Assembly: GCA_902461935.1 (NCBI GenBank)
Contig: CABPZP010000012.1
Location: 1-49,833 of the forward strand
Direction: 5' to 3'
Source of the DNA: Merdicola sp905200315
GTDB lineage: Bacteria; Bacillota; Clostridia; TANB77; CAG-508
DNA length: 49,833 nt
A model generated the notes under the pieces. It worked only from the letters and a program-made list of their open reading frames with translations, ran no database searches and had not been told where the DNA came from. Shown here piece after piece: positions 8,978 through 19,271 of the stretch. The translations under genes and the position numbers were made by a program. Every line of letters begins with the position of its first letter. The first letter of the stretch is position 1.

Positions 8978-9895
8978 CTATAATTTACCTAACAAAAATA
9001 ATATTCTTAGCATACATTCATCTGATAATTTTCTTCTAAATCTTTTTGGGTAAAATAATTTTTTTATAGCTAATTTAAAACTATATTTTTCATTATCAAA
9101 TAAACTTATTATTTTTTTGTTTTCATCATTTAACTTTTCTTTATATAATTTGCTATATTCAATAATTTGTTTTTTTATAGTCTTTAAAGAATCTCCAATT
9201 AAGAATTTTTTAATTCTCCATATCTGCAATTCCACAAAGTTTTTTCCCTCAACAGTAACACTTTTATTGTGTCTTCTATATTTAACACATGATTTTTCAT
9301 CATATATTACTTTTCCTAAGCCACTGCATATCATATATGTCCACCAATCATGAAATAATGTATTTTCCGGTATGTTATTCACAATTAAATCTCTAGTTTT
9401 TTTATTTATACACATAGTCATTCCTTGCGTTACACATTCTACAAGTGAATTTCTAAAATTATAAACTTTATTTTTTTCAGCATGCCCAATAAAATTCATA
9501 TTTATATCATAATAGTCTGAATTGCAAAAATAAAGTATTGGAATATTTTTTTCTTCCTTATTTATAAATTTTACAGCTCTTTCTATTTTATCTTCTTCCC
9601 ATATATCATCTTGATCACAATAAGAATAAATATCTACATTTTCATCACTGTTTTTAAGTAATTCAAAAAAGCTTTTTATAAAACCTAAATTTTTTCCTTC
9701 TTCTAAGTGAATATTATCGTGTTCGTTCTGGTACTTCTTTATAATATTCACTGTTTCATCTTTTGACCCATCATCTCTAATATATATGTCAATATTTTTA
9801 TAAGTTTGGTTTAATAAACTATCTAATTGTTCATTTAAATATTTTTCTCCATTGTATGTTGACAAAAGTATTACAACTTTATTTTTACAATCCAT
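8978..9895 (-). CDS. GT2 glycosyltransferase
   Basis: This 305-residue GT-A enzyme opens with VVILLSTYNGEKYL, has IRDDGSKDET near 40 and the metal-binding segment SYCDQDDIW near residue 91, and keeps an acceptor-side H/W region (FHDWW) near 181. The layout resembles rhamnosyl- and galactosyltransferases of O-antigen and capsule loci. RBS AGGAGA precedes the ATG. It lies between the GT-C-like gene and the DUF4422 gene with only 10-20 nt spacing on either side. Specificity cannot be assigned. Confidence 0.88.
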   Translation of the reverse strand: MDCKNKVVILLSTYNGEKYLNEQLDSLLNQTYKNIDIYIRDDGSKDETVNIIKKYQNEHDNIHLEEGKNLGFIKSFFELLKNSDENVDIYSYCDQDDIWEEDKIERAVKFINKEEKNIPILYFCNSDYYDINMNFIGHAEKNKVYNFRNSLVECVTQGMTMCINKKTRDLIVNNIPENTLFHDWWTYMICSGLGKVIYDEKSCVKYRRHNKSVTVEGKNFVELQIWRIKKFLIGDSLKTIKKQIIEYSKLYKEKLNDENKKIISLFDNEKYSFKLAIKKLFYPKRFRRKLSDECMLRILFLLGKL

Positions 9896-9904
9896 TTTTT
9901 TCTC

Positions 9905-11962
9905 CTAAAATTCAATTTTTATTAACTTTAAGTTATCTATTCCATTTTCTTTTTCTATTTTATACAAAGACCAACCAGTAACTTCTTCATTTTCAAATAA
10001 AGTTTTATAATTATCCATAAAATATTCATCTGGCTGTATTACAAAAACATAATCATAATCATTATAAAGAATTTTCTTCCATTTATCAAATGTAAATCTT
10101 TTATTTTCTTCTGAAAAAGTCTCTATATTCGCTGTTTTTATAGGTGTCATAAAATATCTAAATCTTAATCCAAATGAGTCTTTTGCTCCAGTTTGATGAA
10201 CAGGATAAATTTTATCTGTGTCTTTAACAAGTCTTTTTACATTATCAGAAACCCATCTATCATTTAAAACCTTCTTTTGTTCTGCTTGATTATAAACTCC
10301 AGCAGAAATTGTAGCATTAGAAATAACTTGCATTGGTGTAAATATAAAAACAATTGTTGTTAGTATAATAAAATAAGTTTGCGAAAATTTAATTTTATTT
10401 CTATTCATATAATCAATAAATATATATATTTCAAAAATAACAACTGCCATCAGATATGAACCTAAGTACCTTTGTAGAGATGAATGTGATATTCCTTCTA
10501 AATTATGAAATACAATAATATATGCTGTTTGTAAAAATGCTATATATATCATTTCTCCTATTGCAACACAAACTGAAAATTTCTTAAACCTTATTTTCTC
10601 TTCCTTATCATTAATTAATTTATATATAACAATTAAAAATATAAGAGAAATTCCCATCCAAGTTGATGCAGGCATATTAAATGGTTTACTTGAATAATAA
10701 TTCTTATCCAAAATATCTCTTGCCATATTTCCTACTGATTGCATATCCATATTCATATTCTCATATTTTGATTTGCCATTAAAAAAAGCTCCGAAAAAAA
10801 CTTTAAAAATATACGTAATAGGATTCCCATCATATCCTATATATGGTTCTGATTCTTCTATACTGTCATTTGGTATACTTTTATTTAAATTTATTTTGTA
10901 CCTTGTATATATTTGCCAGCTTCCACAAAATACAATAGAAACTAATAACATTGAAATTATTAAATATAAATTTTTATCTTTTATAAAACTAATAAAATAT
11001 TCTTTAGTTCTTTTTTTATCCTTAATATTACTTATAAGCACATATATTAGTAAAGTAAAGCACAAAATAACTAATATAAATATTCCTGTTGATTTTGTAA
11101 ATGCCAAGGCAACTGAAGCAAGTATTAGTTCAAGCCATTTAAATTTATCCTTTACATCCATTGAAAAAAATTCAAAAAATATAAACGCAATTTTCATTCC
11201 TATTAATGTGTCCACATATACACTTAAGTAAAATAATGAATCACAAAAAATAGCTGGTATTGCCATAATTATAAAAATTATTGAAGCTAAAACTGTTGCC
11301 TTTTTTGTATTTAAATTTTTAAATATGTTTAACATAAAAGAAAAGCCAAGCATATTAATTGCAAATAGTTCAATTCCTTGACTATAAACACCTAGAATTT
11401 TGCAGAAAAAATATTGTAAAATAGTTGGAAATGGTGGATATAGTCCACTTGGAGAGCTAAACATTGCTGTTGAGTTTGGATTAGTTATAAAGTCATTTAA
11501 GTAGACCATATTTTTATTAACCATACTCCAATTTATGAATTCATCCCAAATTGAAAACGCCTTGTTAAACGTAGTTATTGCAAATACTATATATAAAATT
11601 GTAAAAAATATATTTCCTGATGAATATATTTTATTTATAATATCATTCCATTTTCTTTTCTTAATATATATTATAGAAGAAATTATACCAAGTAAATTAA
11701 ACAATAATACAATGAAATAAATACCCAGTTTTAGTTTACCTATTAATCCAAAAATATACATAACTAACATTATTGTTAAAAACGAAGTAACAATTGTTTG
11801 TTCTATTTTCTTTTTAAAAACATTTGCGTAAAATAATGCTCCAAACCATATAGTAAAATAAATAATTCCATATTTCATAATCAAGTGATTTTTAATTCCA
11901 ATAAAAGTAAAAATACATAATACTAACAATATAGGAACTATTGCTTTTATTTTTTCTCTCAT
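9905..11962 (-). CDS. Large polytopic GT-C-like membrane protein
   Basis: About 685 residues with 12 or more hydrophobic helices in the N-terminal two thirds and a soluble tail of about 130 residues. The first long extracytoplasmic loop has WDEFINW near 139-145, followed by a GLYPPFPT stretch, the arrangement seen in lipid-sugar-using GT-C enzymes, where an Asp/Glu in loop 1 is catalytic. It may transfer a lipid-linked sugar onto the glycan outside the membrane, or act as a polymerase; sequence alone does not decide. Two ATGs exist: 11962 has GGAGG just upstream, 11980 has no RBS and sits inside the last codons of the previous gene, so 11962 is preferred. Confidence 0.72.
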   Translation of the reverse strand: MREKIKAIVPILLVLCIFTFIGIKNHLIMKYGIIYFTIWFGALFYANVFKKKIEQTIVTSFLTIMLVMYIFGLIGKLKLGIYFIVLLFNLLGIISSIIYIKKRKWNDIINKIYSSGNIFFTILYIVFAITTFNKAFSIWDEFINWSMVNKNMVYLNDFITNPNSTAMFSSPSGLYPPFPTILQYFFCKILGVYSQGIELFAINMLGFSFMLNIFKNLNTKKATVLASIIFIIMAIPAIFCDSLFYLSVYVDTLIGMKIAFIFFEFFSMDVKDKFKWLELILASVALAFTKSTGIFILVILCFTLLIYVLISNIKDKKRTKEYFISFIKDKNLYLIISMLLVSIVFCGSWQIYTRYKINLNKSIPNDSIEESEPYIGYDGNPITYIFKVFFGAFFNGKSKYENMNMDMQSVGNMARDILDKNYYSSKPFNMPASTWMGISLIFLIVIYKLINDKEEKIRFKKFSVCVAIGEMIYIAFLQTAYIIVFHNLEGISHSSLQRYLGSYLMAVVIFEIYIFIDYMNRNKIKFSQTYFIILTTIVFIFTPMQVISNATISAGVYNQAEQKKVLNDRWVSDNVKRLVKDTDKIYPVHQTGAKDSFGLRFRYFMTPIKTANIETFSEENKRFTFDKWKKILYNDYDYVFVIQPDEYFMDNYKTLFENEEVTGWSLYKIEKENGIDNLKLIKIEF

Positions 11963-11973
11963 TTTTCCTCCAT

Positions 11974-13014
11974 TTACCATTTTATATCTATCTTCAATAC
12001 ATCTACTACAAATCTATATAATTTTACATATATAATAGCTAAATTCATTCTATATAATCTTTGTACAAACCAAATAGCAATAAACTTTATTCCTTTTTTT
12101 ACATTATGAGAAAAACTTAAAAATTTATTTTTCTTCCATGTTGGAAAGTTCTCATTTAAGTATTTCTTTGTTTCTTTTAACATTTCCGTCATTTTTACGT
12201 TTTTATCATATGAAACCATATACATCCAAGATATCCCCAAATGTAAAAAAGCCATTTCATCCATTAAATATTTACATTCTTCATATTTTCCTTTATTTAT
12301 TAGATTTTCTTTTGTTACTAATAAATATTTTTTTAAATTTTCTATATCTTTTGGTCCAATATTATGTATTTGTGAACTTTGTCTTAAATAATAATGATAT
12401 AAAACATCTGGTATAAAAGTTAATGTTTCTATTTTATCAAATAAAGCATTTATTAAAAATAATGTATCGTTGCATCCTCTAAAAGGCAAAAACTCTATAT
12501 CTTTTACCTTTTCTCTTTTATAAATTTTATTCCATAAAGAAGGATTTATATATACTATAAAATCGTCATTATAATCTACTTTTTTAGTCATTGTTCCATA
12601 TTGAGTCATTTCAACATTTACTTGTTTGCCTGTTTCTAAATCAATTCTATCATAACCAGAAAACGCTATATCTGCATTATTTTTTTCTGCAGCATTATAT
12701 AACTTTTCAGCCCAAGTTATTTCTGGAATGTCATCGCTATCTATAAATCCTACATATTTTCCTGTTGCCTTTTTTAGTCCATAATTTCTCGCTGACCATT
12801 CTCCACCATTTTCTTTATGAAAAACCTTAACCTTGTCAGGATATTTTTCTTTATAACTTTCAATAATTTTTGGTGCAGAATCTGTTGAACCATCATCAAC
12901 ACATATTATTTCTATATTTTCAAGTGTTTGATTTACTAATGCTTCCATACATCTTGGAACATATTTTTCTAGATTATATATTGGTACAACTATTGAAACT
13001 TTATACTCTTCCAT
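11974..13014 (-). CDS. GT2 glycosyltransferase
   Basis: A 346-residue GT-A protein: VSIVVPIYNLEKYV at the start, VDDGSTDSAP near 39-48, FIDSDD near residues 90-95 as metal site, then a helical C-terminal extension with basic and aromatic residues that probably sits on the membrane. Domain order matches the WcaA/EpsJ-type GT2 group. The start follows the DPM-type gene by 2 nt and has RBS GGAGAA. Donor sugar unknown. Confidence 0.88.
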   Translation of the reverse strand: MEEYKVSIVVPIYNLEKYVPRCMEALVNQTLENIEIICVDDGSTDSAPKIIESYKEKYPDKVKVFHKENGGEWSARNYGLKKATGKYVGFIDSDDIPEITWAEKLYNAAEKNNADIAFSGYDRIDLETGKQVNVEMTQYGTMTKKVDYNDDFIVYINPSLWNKIYKREKVKDIEFLPFRGCNDTLFLINALFDKIETLTFIPDVLYHYYLRQSSQIHNIGPKDIENLKKYLLVTKENLINKGKYEECKYLMDEMAFLHLGISWMYMVSYDKNVKMTEMLKETKKYLNENFPTWKKNKFLSFSHNVKKGIKFIAIWFVQRLYRMNLAIIYVKLYRFVVDVLKIDIKW

Positions 13015-13016
13015 AA

Positions 13017-13952
13017 TTATTCTCCTTGTTTTTCTTTTAATTCACAGTCAATTAATCTCATCTCAAAATTTTGTTTTGTAGTTTTATTTATATTATCTAA
13101 TATTAACCCTGATATAAATAATTGCAAGGCTCCTAAGAAAAATAAAACAGATACTATTAATGTTGGCATTCTATTTACAAGTCCAGTATGAGAAAAAGTT
13201 ACTACAACTGGTATAAACATAGCAAGTCCAATTATTAAAGAAATAACTGCTAATATGTTAAAGAAGCCAAAAGGTTTATAATTCTTATAAAATCCTAAAA
13301 TTGTTTTTAAAACTCTTATTCCATCTGAAATTGTATTTAATTTTGATACACTTCCATTTGGTCTATCTCTATATTCAATTATTATATTTTCTGACTTTAA
13401 ATTTTTATCTAATGTATGAATAGTCATTTCAGTTTCTAATTCGAATCCTTTAGATAAAACAGGAAATGTTTTTACAAACTTATAACTAAAAGCTCTATAT
13501 CCAGTCATAACATCTCTAATATTACTATTGTATATTCTGTTAATTAATGCTCTAACTAATACATTTCCAAAATTGTGAAATAATCTTTTATTTTCTGTAA
13601 AATACGTTGATGATAATCTATCTCCAATTACCATATCTATATTATCTTCCAAAACTGCTTTTACAAACTTAGGCGCATCATCTGCTGGATATGTATCATC
13701 TCCATCAACCATAATATAACATTTAGCATTAATTTCTCTAAACATTGTTCTTATTACGTTTCCTTTTCCTTGTTTAGTTTCTTTTCTTACTATAGCTCCT
13801 GCTTTTTCCGCAATTTCAGCTGTTTTATCTTTAGAATTATTATCATACACATATATTTTTGCTTCTGGCAAACTTTTTTTGAAATCTTTTACTACTTTTT
13901 CTATTGTTTTTTCCTCATTATAACAAGGTATTAATACTGCAACTTCATCCAT
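13017..13952 (-). CDS. DPM1/GtrB-like polyprenyl-phosphate glycosyltransferase
   Basis: The 311 residues start with VAVLIPCYNEEKTIEKV, carry DNNSKDKT near 38-44, QGKGNV near 61-66 and the metal site VDGDDTYPADD at 82-92, and end with two hydrophobic segments (about 230-300). This is the dolichol-phosphate-mannose synthase type, which makes a polyprenyl-phosphate-linked sugar for use by GT-C enzymes outside the membrane. It fits with the two large membrane proteins at 9905-11962 and 14309-16261 and with DUF2304 next door. RBS AGGAGAG precedes the ATG. Confidence 0.9.
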   Translation of the reverse strand: MDEVAVLIPCYNEEKTIEKVVKDFKKSLPEAKIYVYDNNSKDKTAEIAEKAGAIVRKETKQGKGNVIRTMFREINAKCYIMVDGDDTYPADDAPKFVKAVLEDNIDMVIGDRLSSTYFTENKRLFHNFGNVLVRALINRIYNSNIRDVMTGYRAFSYKFVKTFPVLSKGFELETEMTIHTLDKNLKSENIIIEYRDRPNGSVSKLNTISDGIRVLKTILGFYKNYKPFGFFNILAVISLIIGLAMFIPVVVTFSHTGLVNRMPTLIVSVLFFLGALQLFISGLILDNINKTTKQNFEMRLIDCELKEKQGE

Positions 13953-13963
13953 AATCTTCTCTC

Positions 13964-14290
13964 CTATTTTTTTATATTATCTTTTAATATTGATAGTTCC
14001 TCTGTTAAATTTGTAATCACTTTACTTTGTTTAGATACTAATATAGATAAATACAACACATATATTCCTATTATTAATAATCCAGCAAGAACTACAAGTG
14101 TATGTGGAAAATATATTCCCAATAATTGAGCAATTTTTGTTATTAAGTTTGGAAATATAGCAAATAATAGTACTATAATTCCAACACTTTCCCATACATA
14201 AAACATATTTTTTTCTAATTTTCTATTTCTGTACAATTTTTGAATAATTATAATAAATAATATTATTCCAATAAGAACTAACTCTCTCAT
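13964..14290 (-). CDS. DUF2304 small membrane protein
   Basis: A 108-residue protein with three hydrophobic helices (about 3-20, 32-50, 66-86) and a short charged coiled tail; length and helix pattern match DUF2304. DUF2304 genes are commonly found beside DPM1-like transferases in surface-glycan loci, and the DPM-type gene is the next gene here (11 nt). It may help present or flip the polyprenyl-phosphate sugar; that is an inference. RBS AAAGGAA precedes the ATG. Confidence 0.82.
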   Translation of the reverse strand: MRELVLIGIILFIIIIQKLYRNRKLEKNMFYVWESVGIIVLLFAIFPNLITKIAQLLGIYFPHTLVVLAGLLIIGIYVLYLSILVSKQSKVITNLTEELSILKDNIKK

Positions 14291-14308
14291 ACTGTTTTCC
14301 TTTCTAAA

Positions 14309-16261
14309 TTATTCACATATTTCTAAAACATTAGAGCAATTATATGCAATTATAGTTTTTTCATATTCATTGTAATTATTTTTTGAAAATATTTCAATTA
14401 AATTTCTATCTAATACTTTTTCATTTGATTCTGGACTTTTAAAATTGTAATTTGTAGCTATTTTTGCTTTTAATCTATATAATTTATTTCTTACTTTTTT
14501 ATTATTTTCTTTTGATATAACAGCCATATTTGCTTTTTTACTTTTAATATTATTTATAAGTTTTTCCACATTAACTTTTGAATTAATATTTAATTGAACT
14601 GCTATATCATATCCATTTTCTAATGAATATTTATATCCAAGTTGATAAGCACTTTCTTGTTTTAGTTTATTAATTAAGTTTATAACTTTTATATTATTCT
14701 TACTAATATTTCTTAAAAATTCATTGTTTCCTGTATTATTTATAATTAAATAATCATAATTAGAATTAGTATTTTCTATAAAATTATTTATATCATCTTC
14801 TTCATTGTTAACAGCTATCATAACTATAGTTTTTTCGTATTTACTGTCCTTTAAATTTATAATTCTTTTATTTTTGGTTTTTATTTGAAAATACAATAAT
14901 ATTACAAAATATAAAGTTATAAAATTTGGATAAAAATATCTTTGATCTTGTGATACAAATATAAATATATATGTTCCCAAATTCAACAACATTGGTAATT
15001 CTATTAAAGCATAATCAATTTTTTTGTTTTTAACAACTAAAATTATTATTAAAATTATAGATGCATATAATGGTACTGCTGGTCTATATATTATTTCATA
15101 TAGTATTCTATTTCCCCATGTATAATTTATATAATTCCTTAATATATTATTTATTGTTTTTGATACAGGTTTTGTATCGTATTTTCCATTCGACATTTCA
15201 CTTATCCAAGCATTTGTAACAACCACATTATTCATAGGAGCATATTCTTTTATACTCCAATTTATTGAATTTAATTTTATGAAATGCATAACAACTGCTT
15301 TTGGTTCTTTTTTTGCATACTTTATAAATATACTTTTGAACTTATCCAAATTTTCCTTAGTTGAACATACATCATAATGAATGTCTGGATTATAATGTAT
15401 ATTAGCTGCAGTATAAGCATTATAGCATTCCTTCCATTCATTTAATTCTAATATAGAGTTTAAAAATTCCTTGTCTTCTTCATCAATCTCAACATCAGTA
15501 TTTAATATAGCTCCCATAGCATGATACATTGTACCATTAAACGCCCCAAACACATTTGTTCCAGATGATGAATTTGATTTTACTAAAACTTTTCCAGGAA
15601 TCCCTGCTAATATATACATAATTAAAAACGAAATAATAAACAATAAACTAATTTTTATTCTTCTTTGTTTTATAAAATTTATTATAAGTATTAAAGCAAA
15701 CATTACAAAACTTACTGCTGGTCCATTGTATCTAAACTTAGCAATACATACAAGTGCTAATGACGTTAATATAATATCTAATATATTAACTTTATAATCT
15801 TTTCTTATAAAATTATATACACATATTATTAGTGCTAAAAAAGAGTATGTATATAATATATCTTTCCACAATGTAATTGCATACATAAAGTTTAAAGGAA
15901 TTATAACAACAATAAATGTTACAATACATTGAATTAATTTATATTTAAATGTACTGTTTTCACTTCTAAGAATTTTACATCCCCAAGTCCAAATTATTGC
16001 AAAAACAATAATTTGGAATATTGCAGAAGCTGATACTGTACCAAATATTTTTGCAATATTTCCTATTATAGCTGTATGAAATATTGGATGAGAAGCTCTA
16101 TAATTTCCAGTTTCTGCCTGTCCCATTTGATCAACACAATCAGATGTCATTATGGCAGGATAGAATCCTAATAATGCAATTCCAAAAACAATTAAAATCA
16201 TAAAAAATATAATAAAATCTATTTTTTCAATTTTGTTTTTTCTTTCTTTTTTATTTTTCAT
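14309..16261 (-). CDS. Polytopic DUF6020-like membrane protein fused to a degenerate GT-A domain
   Basis: At 650 residues it has two parts. Residues 1-465 hold about ten hydrophobic helices with a TSDCVDQMGQ loop (39-48), SHPIFHT (57-63) and a large extracytoplasmic loop (about 225-395); this resembles the DUF6020 group, probably a GT-C-type enzyme. Residues about 478-595 look like a DPM-type GT-A domain: MIAVNNEED, then DYLIINNTGNN, then LGYKYSLENGYDIAV. But where DADGQ-type metal residues should stand the text reads QLNINSK, so the metal site is lost. A non-catalytic, perhaps regulatory or binding, domain is implied. The gene lies next to DUF2304 and an intact DPM-type gene. Family name moderately sure, GT-A remnant likely. 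Confidence 0.68.
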   Translation of the reverse strand: MKNKKERKNKIEKIDFIIFFMILIVFGIALLGFYPAIMTSDCVDQMGQAETGNYRASHPIFHTAIIGNIAKIFGTVSASAIFQIIVFAIIWTWGCKILRSENSTFKYKLIQCIVTFIVVIIPLNFMYAITLWKDILYTYSFLALIICVYNFIRKDYKVNILDIILTSLALVCIAKFRYNGPAVSFVMFALILIINFIKQRRIKISLLFIISFLIMYILAGIPGKVLVKSNSSSGTNVFGAFNGTMYHAMGAILNTDVEIDEEDKEFLNSILELNEWKECYNAYTAANIHYNPDIHYDVCSTKENLDKFKSIFIKYAKKEPKAVVMHFIKLNSINWSIKEYAPMNNVVVTNAWISEMSNGKYDTKPVSKTINNILRNYINYTWGNRILYEIIYRPAVPLYASIILIIILVVKNKKIDYALIELPMLLNLGTYIFIFVSQDQRYFYPNFITLYFVILLYFQIKTKNKRIINLKDSKYEKTIVMIAVNNEEDDINNFIENTNSNYDYLIINNTGNNEFLRNISKNNIKVINLINKLKQESAYQLGYKYSLENGYDIAVQLNINSKVNVEKLINNIKSKKANMAVISKENNKKVRNKLYRLKAKIATNYNFKSPESNEKVLDRNLIEIFSKNNYNEYEKTIIAYNCSNVLEICE

Positions 16262-16278
16262 TTAACTTCCCTTCTTAA

Positions 16279-18084
16279 TTAGTTATTTATAAATTCTTCT
16301 ATTCTTTTATTAGATTCAGTAATATATTGTTCTTTCCAATTACTATATAATTTCATAACTAATTCTTTATTTTCCAATGTCTTTTTTATTTTTTCGTATA
16401 TTTCCATAATATCATTAGAATTATTTACAACTATATATTGTTCTAATTCTGTATTTATAAATAAATTGCTATTTTTTCCTACTAGGCATGGAATTCCATT
16501 TTCAAAACTTTCTAAAATAATATTAGGTACTATATTTGAATGTGTTATGTTCAAATTTATGTCATTTTCTTTCATTCTTTCTACAATTTCATATTTGGTA
16601 TTCCAGTTTGTTAGGCCTGATAAAGTTAGATTATATTTTTTTGCTAAGTCTGAAATTCTGTAGTTCAAAGGTGTACAATCTAATTTAGAATTTTCAAATA
16701 AACTCACTGCACTTAATTGATTATATATATTCTCTATTTGCCTATCATATTTAAAATACAATCCAATTCTTAAGTTTTCGAAATTTACTTTTTTGTTTTC
16801 AACTTCTTTTTTTTCATTTTCTATATTTGTTTTATTTAAATAAAGCAATTTTGCATTATAGCCTTTATTTTTATAAAATTCATATAATTCTTGTTCTATA
16901 AATCCTAATTCATCAATATATTCTTTAAAATACATATCTAATATATTTTTATTCACTTCAGAATAATAACCATCGCTTAATAAAATATTATTATAATATA
17001 CTATATTTTTTATTTTTATTTCTGGTTTTAATTTCTTTAACTCTTGAATAATGTAATTCCATCCTTTTGAATAAGAGTTAAATATTACTAAATTTACTTT
17101 AGTTTTCACAATTTCTTTTGCTATCATTTTAGCTTCTTTTTCAGTATATTGTTGTCTAATATCTATTATATTTTTTTCAAACTTTTTATCAAAACACTCT
17201 TTAAGTTCTGGATAGTCTGGATCATAAATTGCAATATAATTTTCTTTACATTTTTTTAGATTTTCCTTAATTCTATTTACTCTTTTATTTCTATTAAAAT
17301 ATATTGAATATTTCATTTTGAAATAGTTAAATATATTTTTTATTGTTTTCTTTGTAACATCTCTAACAGTAAAAATGGAATTGATACAGTTATTTAAAAA
17401 TCCACCTAAGCCTAGTCCAAATTTTCTATATAACCCTATTGTTCTTCTTTCGCCTTTATCAGTCCAAGTTCCATTAAATAAATGTACCATACATGTATTT
17501 TTAGTATAAATTTTTTCAGAATAATTATAACTTAATGGATAAAAATAATCTCTTGGATACACATAAACTTCATCATTAAATATTTTTACGCCATTTTCTA
17601 ATTTTTTCACATGGTATTTTGATATACTTTTAGTAATAATTGCAGGATTTGCATAATTATATATAATATCCACATTAAAATCTTTTATATTATTATAAAA
17701 ATCTAATATATCTTTTATATATGGATTATTTTTTATGTTTGTCGCTATTACTGCTGTTCCAAAATATCCGCTATCTTCATATCCAAACACAAGATTTTTA
17801 TCTATTATATCTTCAACATTTTTTAAAATTTTTACATCTGTATCTAAATATAATCCACCTTGTTCATATAAAGCATATGTTCTTACATAATCACTAACAA
17901 AAGCCCATTTTTTATTATCATATGCTTGCTTAACAAATGGAACTGAATTAACATCAAATTTTTCTTCGTTCCATTCTATAATTTCATAATCTGGAAGCAT
18001 TTTTTTCCAAGTCGCTATGCATTTTTTTACATCTTTTGGTAATTTTTTTCCACCAAACCAACAGTAATGTATTTTCTTTATCAA
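16279..18084 (-). CDS. GT32 / GT-B bifunctional-looking glycosyltransferase fusion
   Basis: The 601-residue protein starts with KIHYCWFGGKKLP, has SDYVRTYALYEQGGLYLDTD (64-83) with the GT32 DxD at D81/D83, and keeps the typical GT32 core to about residue 235. After a basic linker, residues 260-600 form a second unit that ends like a GT4 enzyme: SNIVPNIILESFENGIPCLVG near 520-540 corresponds to the nucleotide-sugar binding E(x7)E region, with only one of the two glutamates clear. Start is TTG with a strong GGAGGA RBS; no in-frame ATG fits better. Two sugar transfers in one chain are possible; the second unit may be degenerate. Confidence 0.78.
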   Translation of the reverse strand: MIKKIHYCWFGGKKLPKDVKKCIATWKKMLPDYEIIEWNEEKFDVNSVPFVKQAYDNKKWAFVSDYVRTYALYEQGGLYLDTDVKILKNVEDIIDKNLVFGYEDSGYFGTAVIATNIKNNPYIKDILDFYNNIKDFNVDIIYNYANPAIITKSISKYHVKKLENGVKIFNDEVYVYPRDYFYPLSYNYSEKIYTKNTCMVHLFNGTWTDKGERRTIGLYRKFGLGLGGFLNNCINSIFTVRDVTKKTIKNIFNYFKMKYSIYFNRNKRVNRIKENLKKCKENYIAIYDPDYPELKECFDKKFEKNIIDIRQQYTEKEAKMIAKEIVKTKVNLVIFNSYSKGWNYIIQELKKLKPEIKIKNIVYYNNILLSDGYYSEVNKNILDMYFKEYIDELGFIEQELYEFYKNKGYNAKLLYLNKTNIENEKKEVENKKVNFENLRIGLYFKYDRQIENIYNQLSAVSLFENSKLDCTPLNYRISDLAKKYNLTLSGLTNWNTKYEIVERMKENDINLNITHSNIVPNIILESFENGIPCLVGKNSNLFINTELEQYIVVNNSNDIMEIYEKIKKTLENKELVMKLYSNWKEQYITESNKRIEEFINN

Positions 18085-18098
18085 TTTTATTCCTCCAT

Positions 18099-19193
18099 TT
18101 ATTTACCTAAAATTGCTTTTATAAATTGTTTCATATTCACCATTATTTTTCTTACATAATTTAATAATTTTCTCTTTTGTAGCTCTTTTACAACATTTTT
18201 ATATTCGTTATTTTTTAAGTAATTTAAGATTTTAACTAACATCTCTTTCTGTCTTGCTAAATAATGATTTTGAATATTATTAACTAGATTATTTTTTATT
18301 ATGTATTCTATAGTATTTCTGTTATTTTCAGAAAAGCCTTTTATATTATTAATAAATTCGTTTTTATTCAAATTGTAATCACTTATAAAATAATCTAACA
18401 TTCTATCTATTATAAATTCGTTTATAACAAATTCATACTTTTTACATATTTCATTTTCATTATTATTTTTACTTTTTTCTGATATAACTTTGCTTATATT
18501 CTCGCATATTTTATAAAAAGCCATTTCTAATGTATTTGTTGCAACAATAGATTTCTCTCTTTGTAAATAATAGTACATTGCATATGGAAGATATTTTATT
18601 TTATTTGTTTCTGACAATATAAATGGTGTAACGGCTGTATCTTCATATTCCTTTCCTACTGGAAATCGGTGTTCTGAATACAATTTCTTTTTTATTATCT
18701 TGTTACAAGATGAGCCGGAAATTGCACCATTTAATAATCCTGCTAAATAATCTTTTTTATAATCACTATATGCTCTTGATGCATAATCTACGTTTTGTTT
18801 ATTTTCGAACACTACATATACATCATAAATTATAATTTCATATCCTTCTTTTATATATTCTCTTGCAACTTTATAAAAGTCTTTACTTATGCAATCATCT
18901 GAATCTACAACACTTATATATTTTCCTCTTGACATTTCAATTCCAACATTTTTTGTGTCTGCCAAGCCTTTATTTTCTTTTTTAGTATATACAAAATTAT
19001 CCTTAAATTTTTCTGGCAAATTTTCAAGAAACTTTAAAATAATTTTTTCAGAATCATCTTTTGATCCATCATTTACTATTATAACTTCACAATCTGTATC
19101 TATTGCTTCATATACAGATTGCAAGCTTTTTTCTATATATTTTTCAGTGTTATATACTGGCATAATTATAGAAAACAGAAAATTTTTATTCAT
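18099..19193 (-). CDS. GT2 glycosyltransferase
   Basis: A 364-residue GT-A protein opening FSIIMPVYNTEKYI, with VNDGSKDDSE near residue 40 and a metal site VVDSDD near 95-100. The C-terminal 130 residues are helical and lysine-rich. RBS GGGGGA precedes the ATG. A 78-nt gap separates it from the upstream GT2, which is longer than most gaps in this operon but contains no obvious element. Donor unknown. Confidence 0.87.
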   Translation of the reverse strand: MNKNFLFSIIMPVYNTEKYIEKSLQSVYEAIDTDCEVIIVNDGSKDDSEKIILKFLENLPEKFKDNFVYTKKENKGLADTKNVGIEMSRGKYISVVDSDDCISKDFYKVAREYIKEGYEIIIYDVYVVFENKQNVDYASRAYSDYKKDYLAGLLNGAISGSSCNKIIKKKLYSEHRFPVGKEYEDTAVTPFILSETNKIKYLPYAMYYYLQREKSIVATNTLEMAFYKICENISKVISEKSKNNNENEICKKYEFVINEFIIDRMLDYFISDYNLNKNEFINNIKGFSENNRNTIEYIIKNNLVNNIQNHYLARQKEMLVKILNYLKNNEYKNVVKELQKRKLLNYVRKIMVNMKQFIKAILGK

Positions 19194-19271
19194 TGTTTTC
19201 CCCCATTTGGTTTATTTTTTTCTACATTTTACTATAATACAACTATTTTTGCAAACATTATAAAAAAAATA

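Noticed and set aside
10773..11231. Plus-strand reading frame of 152 codons
   Set aside because: It lies wholly inside the GT-C-like membrane gene on the other strand, has no RBS and reads as Ser/Ile/Leu-rich text typical of an antisense shadow.
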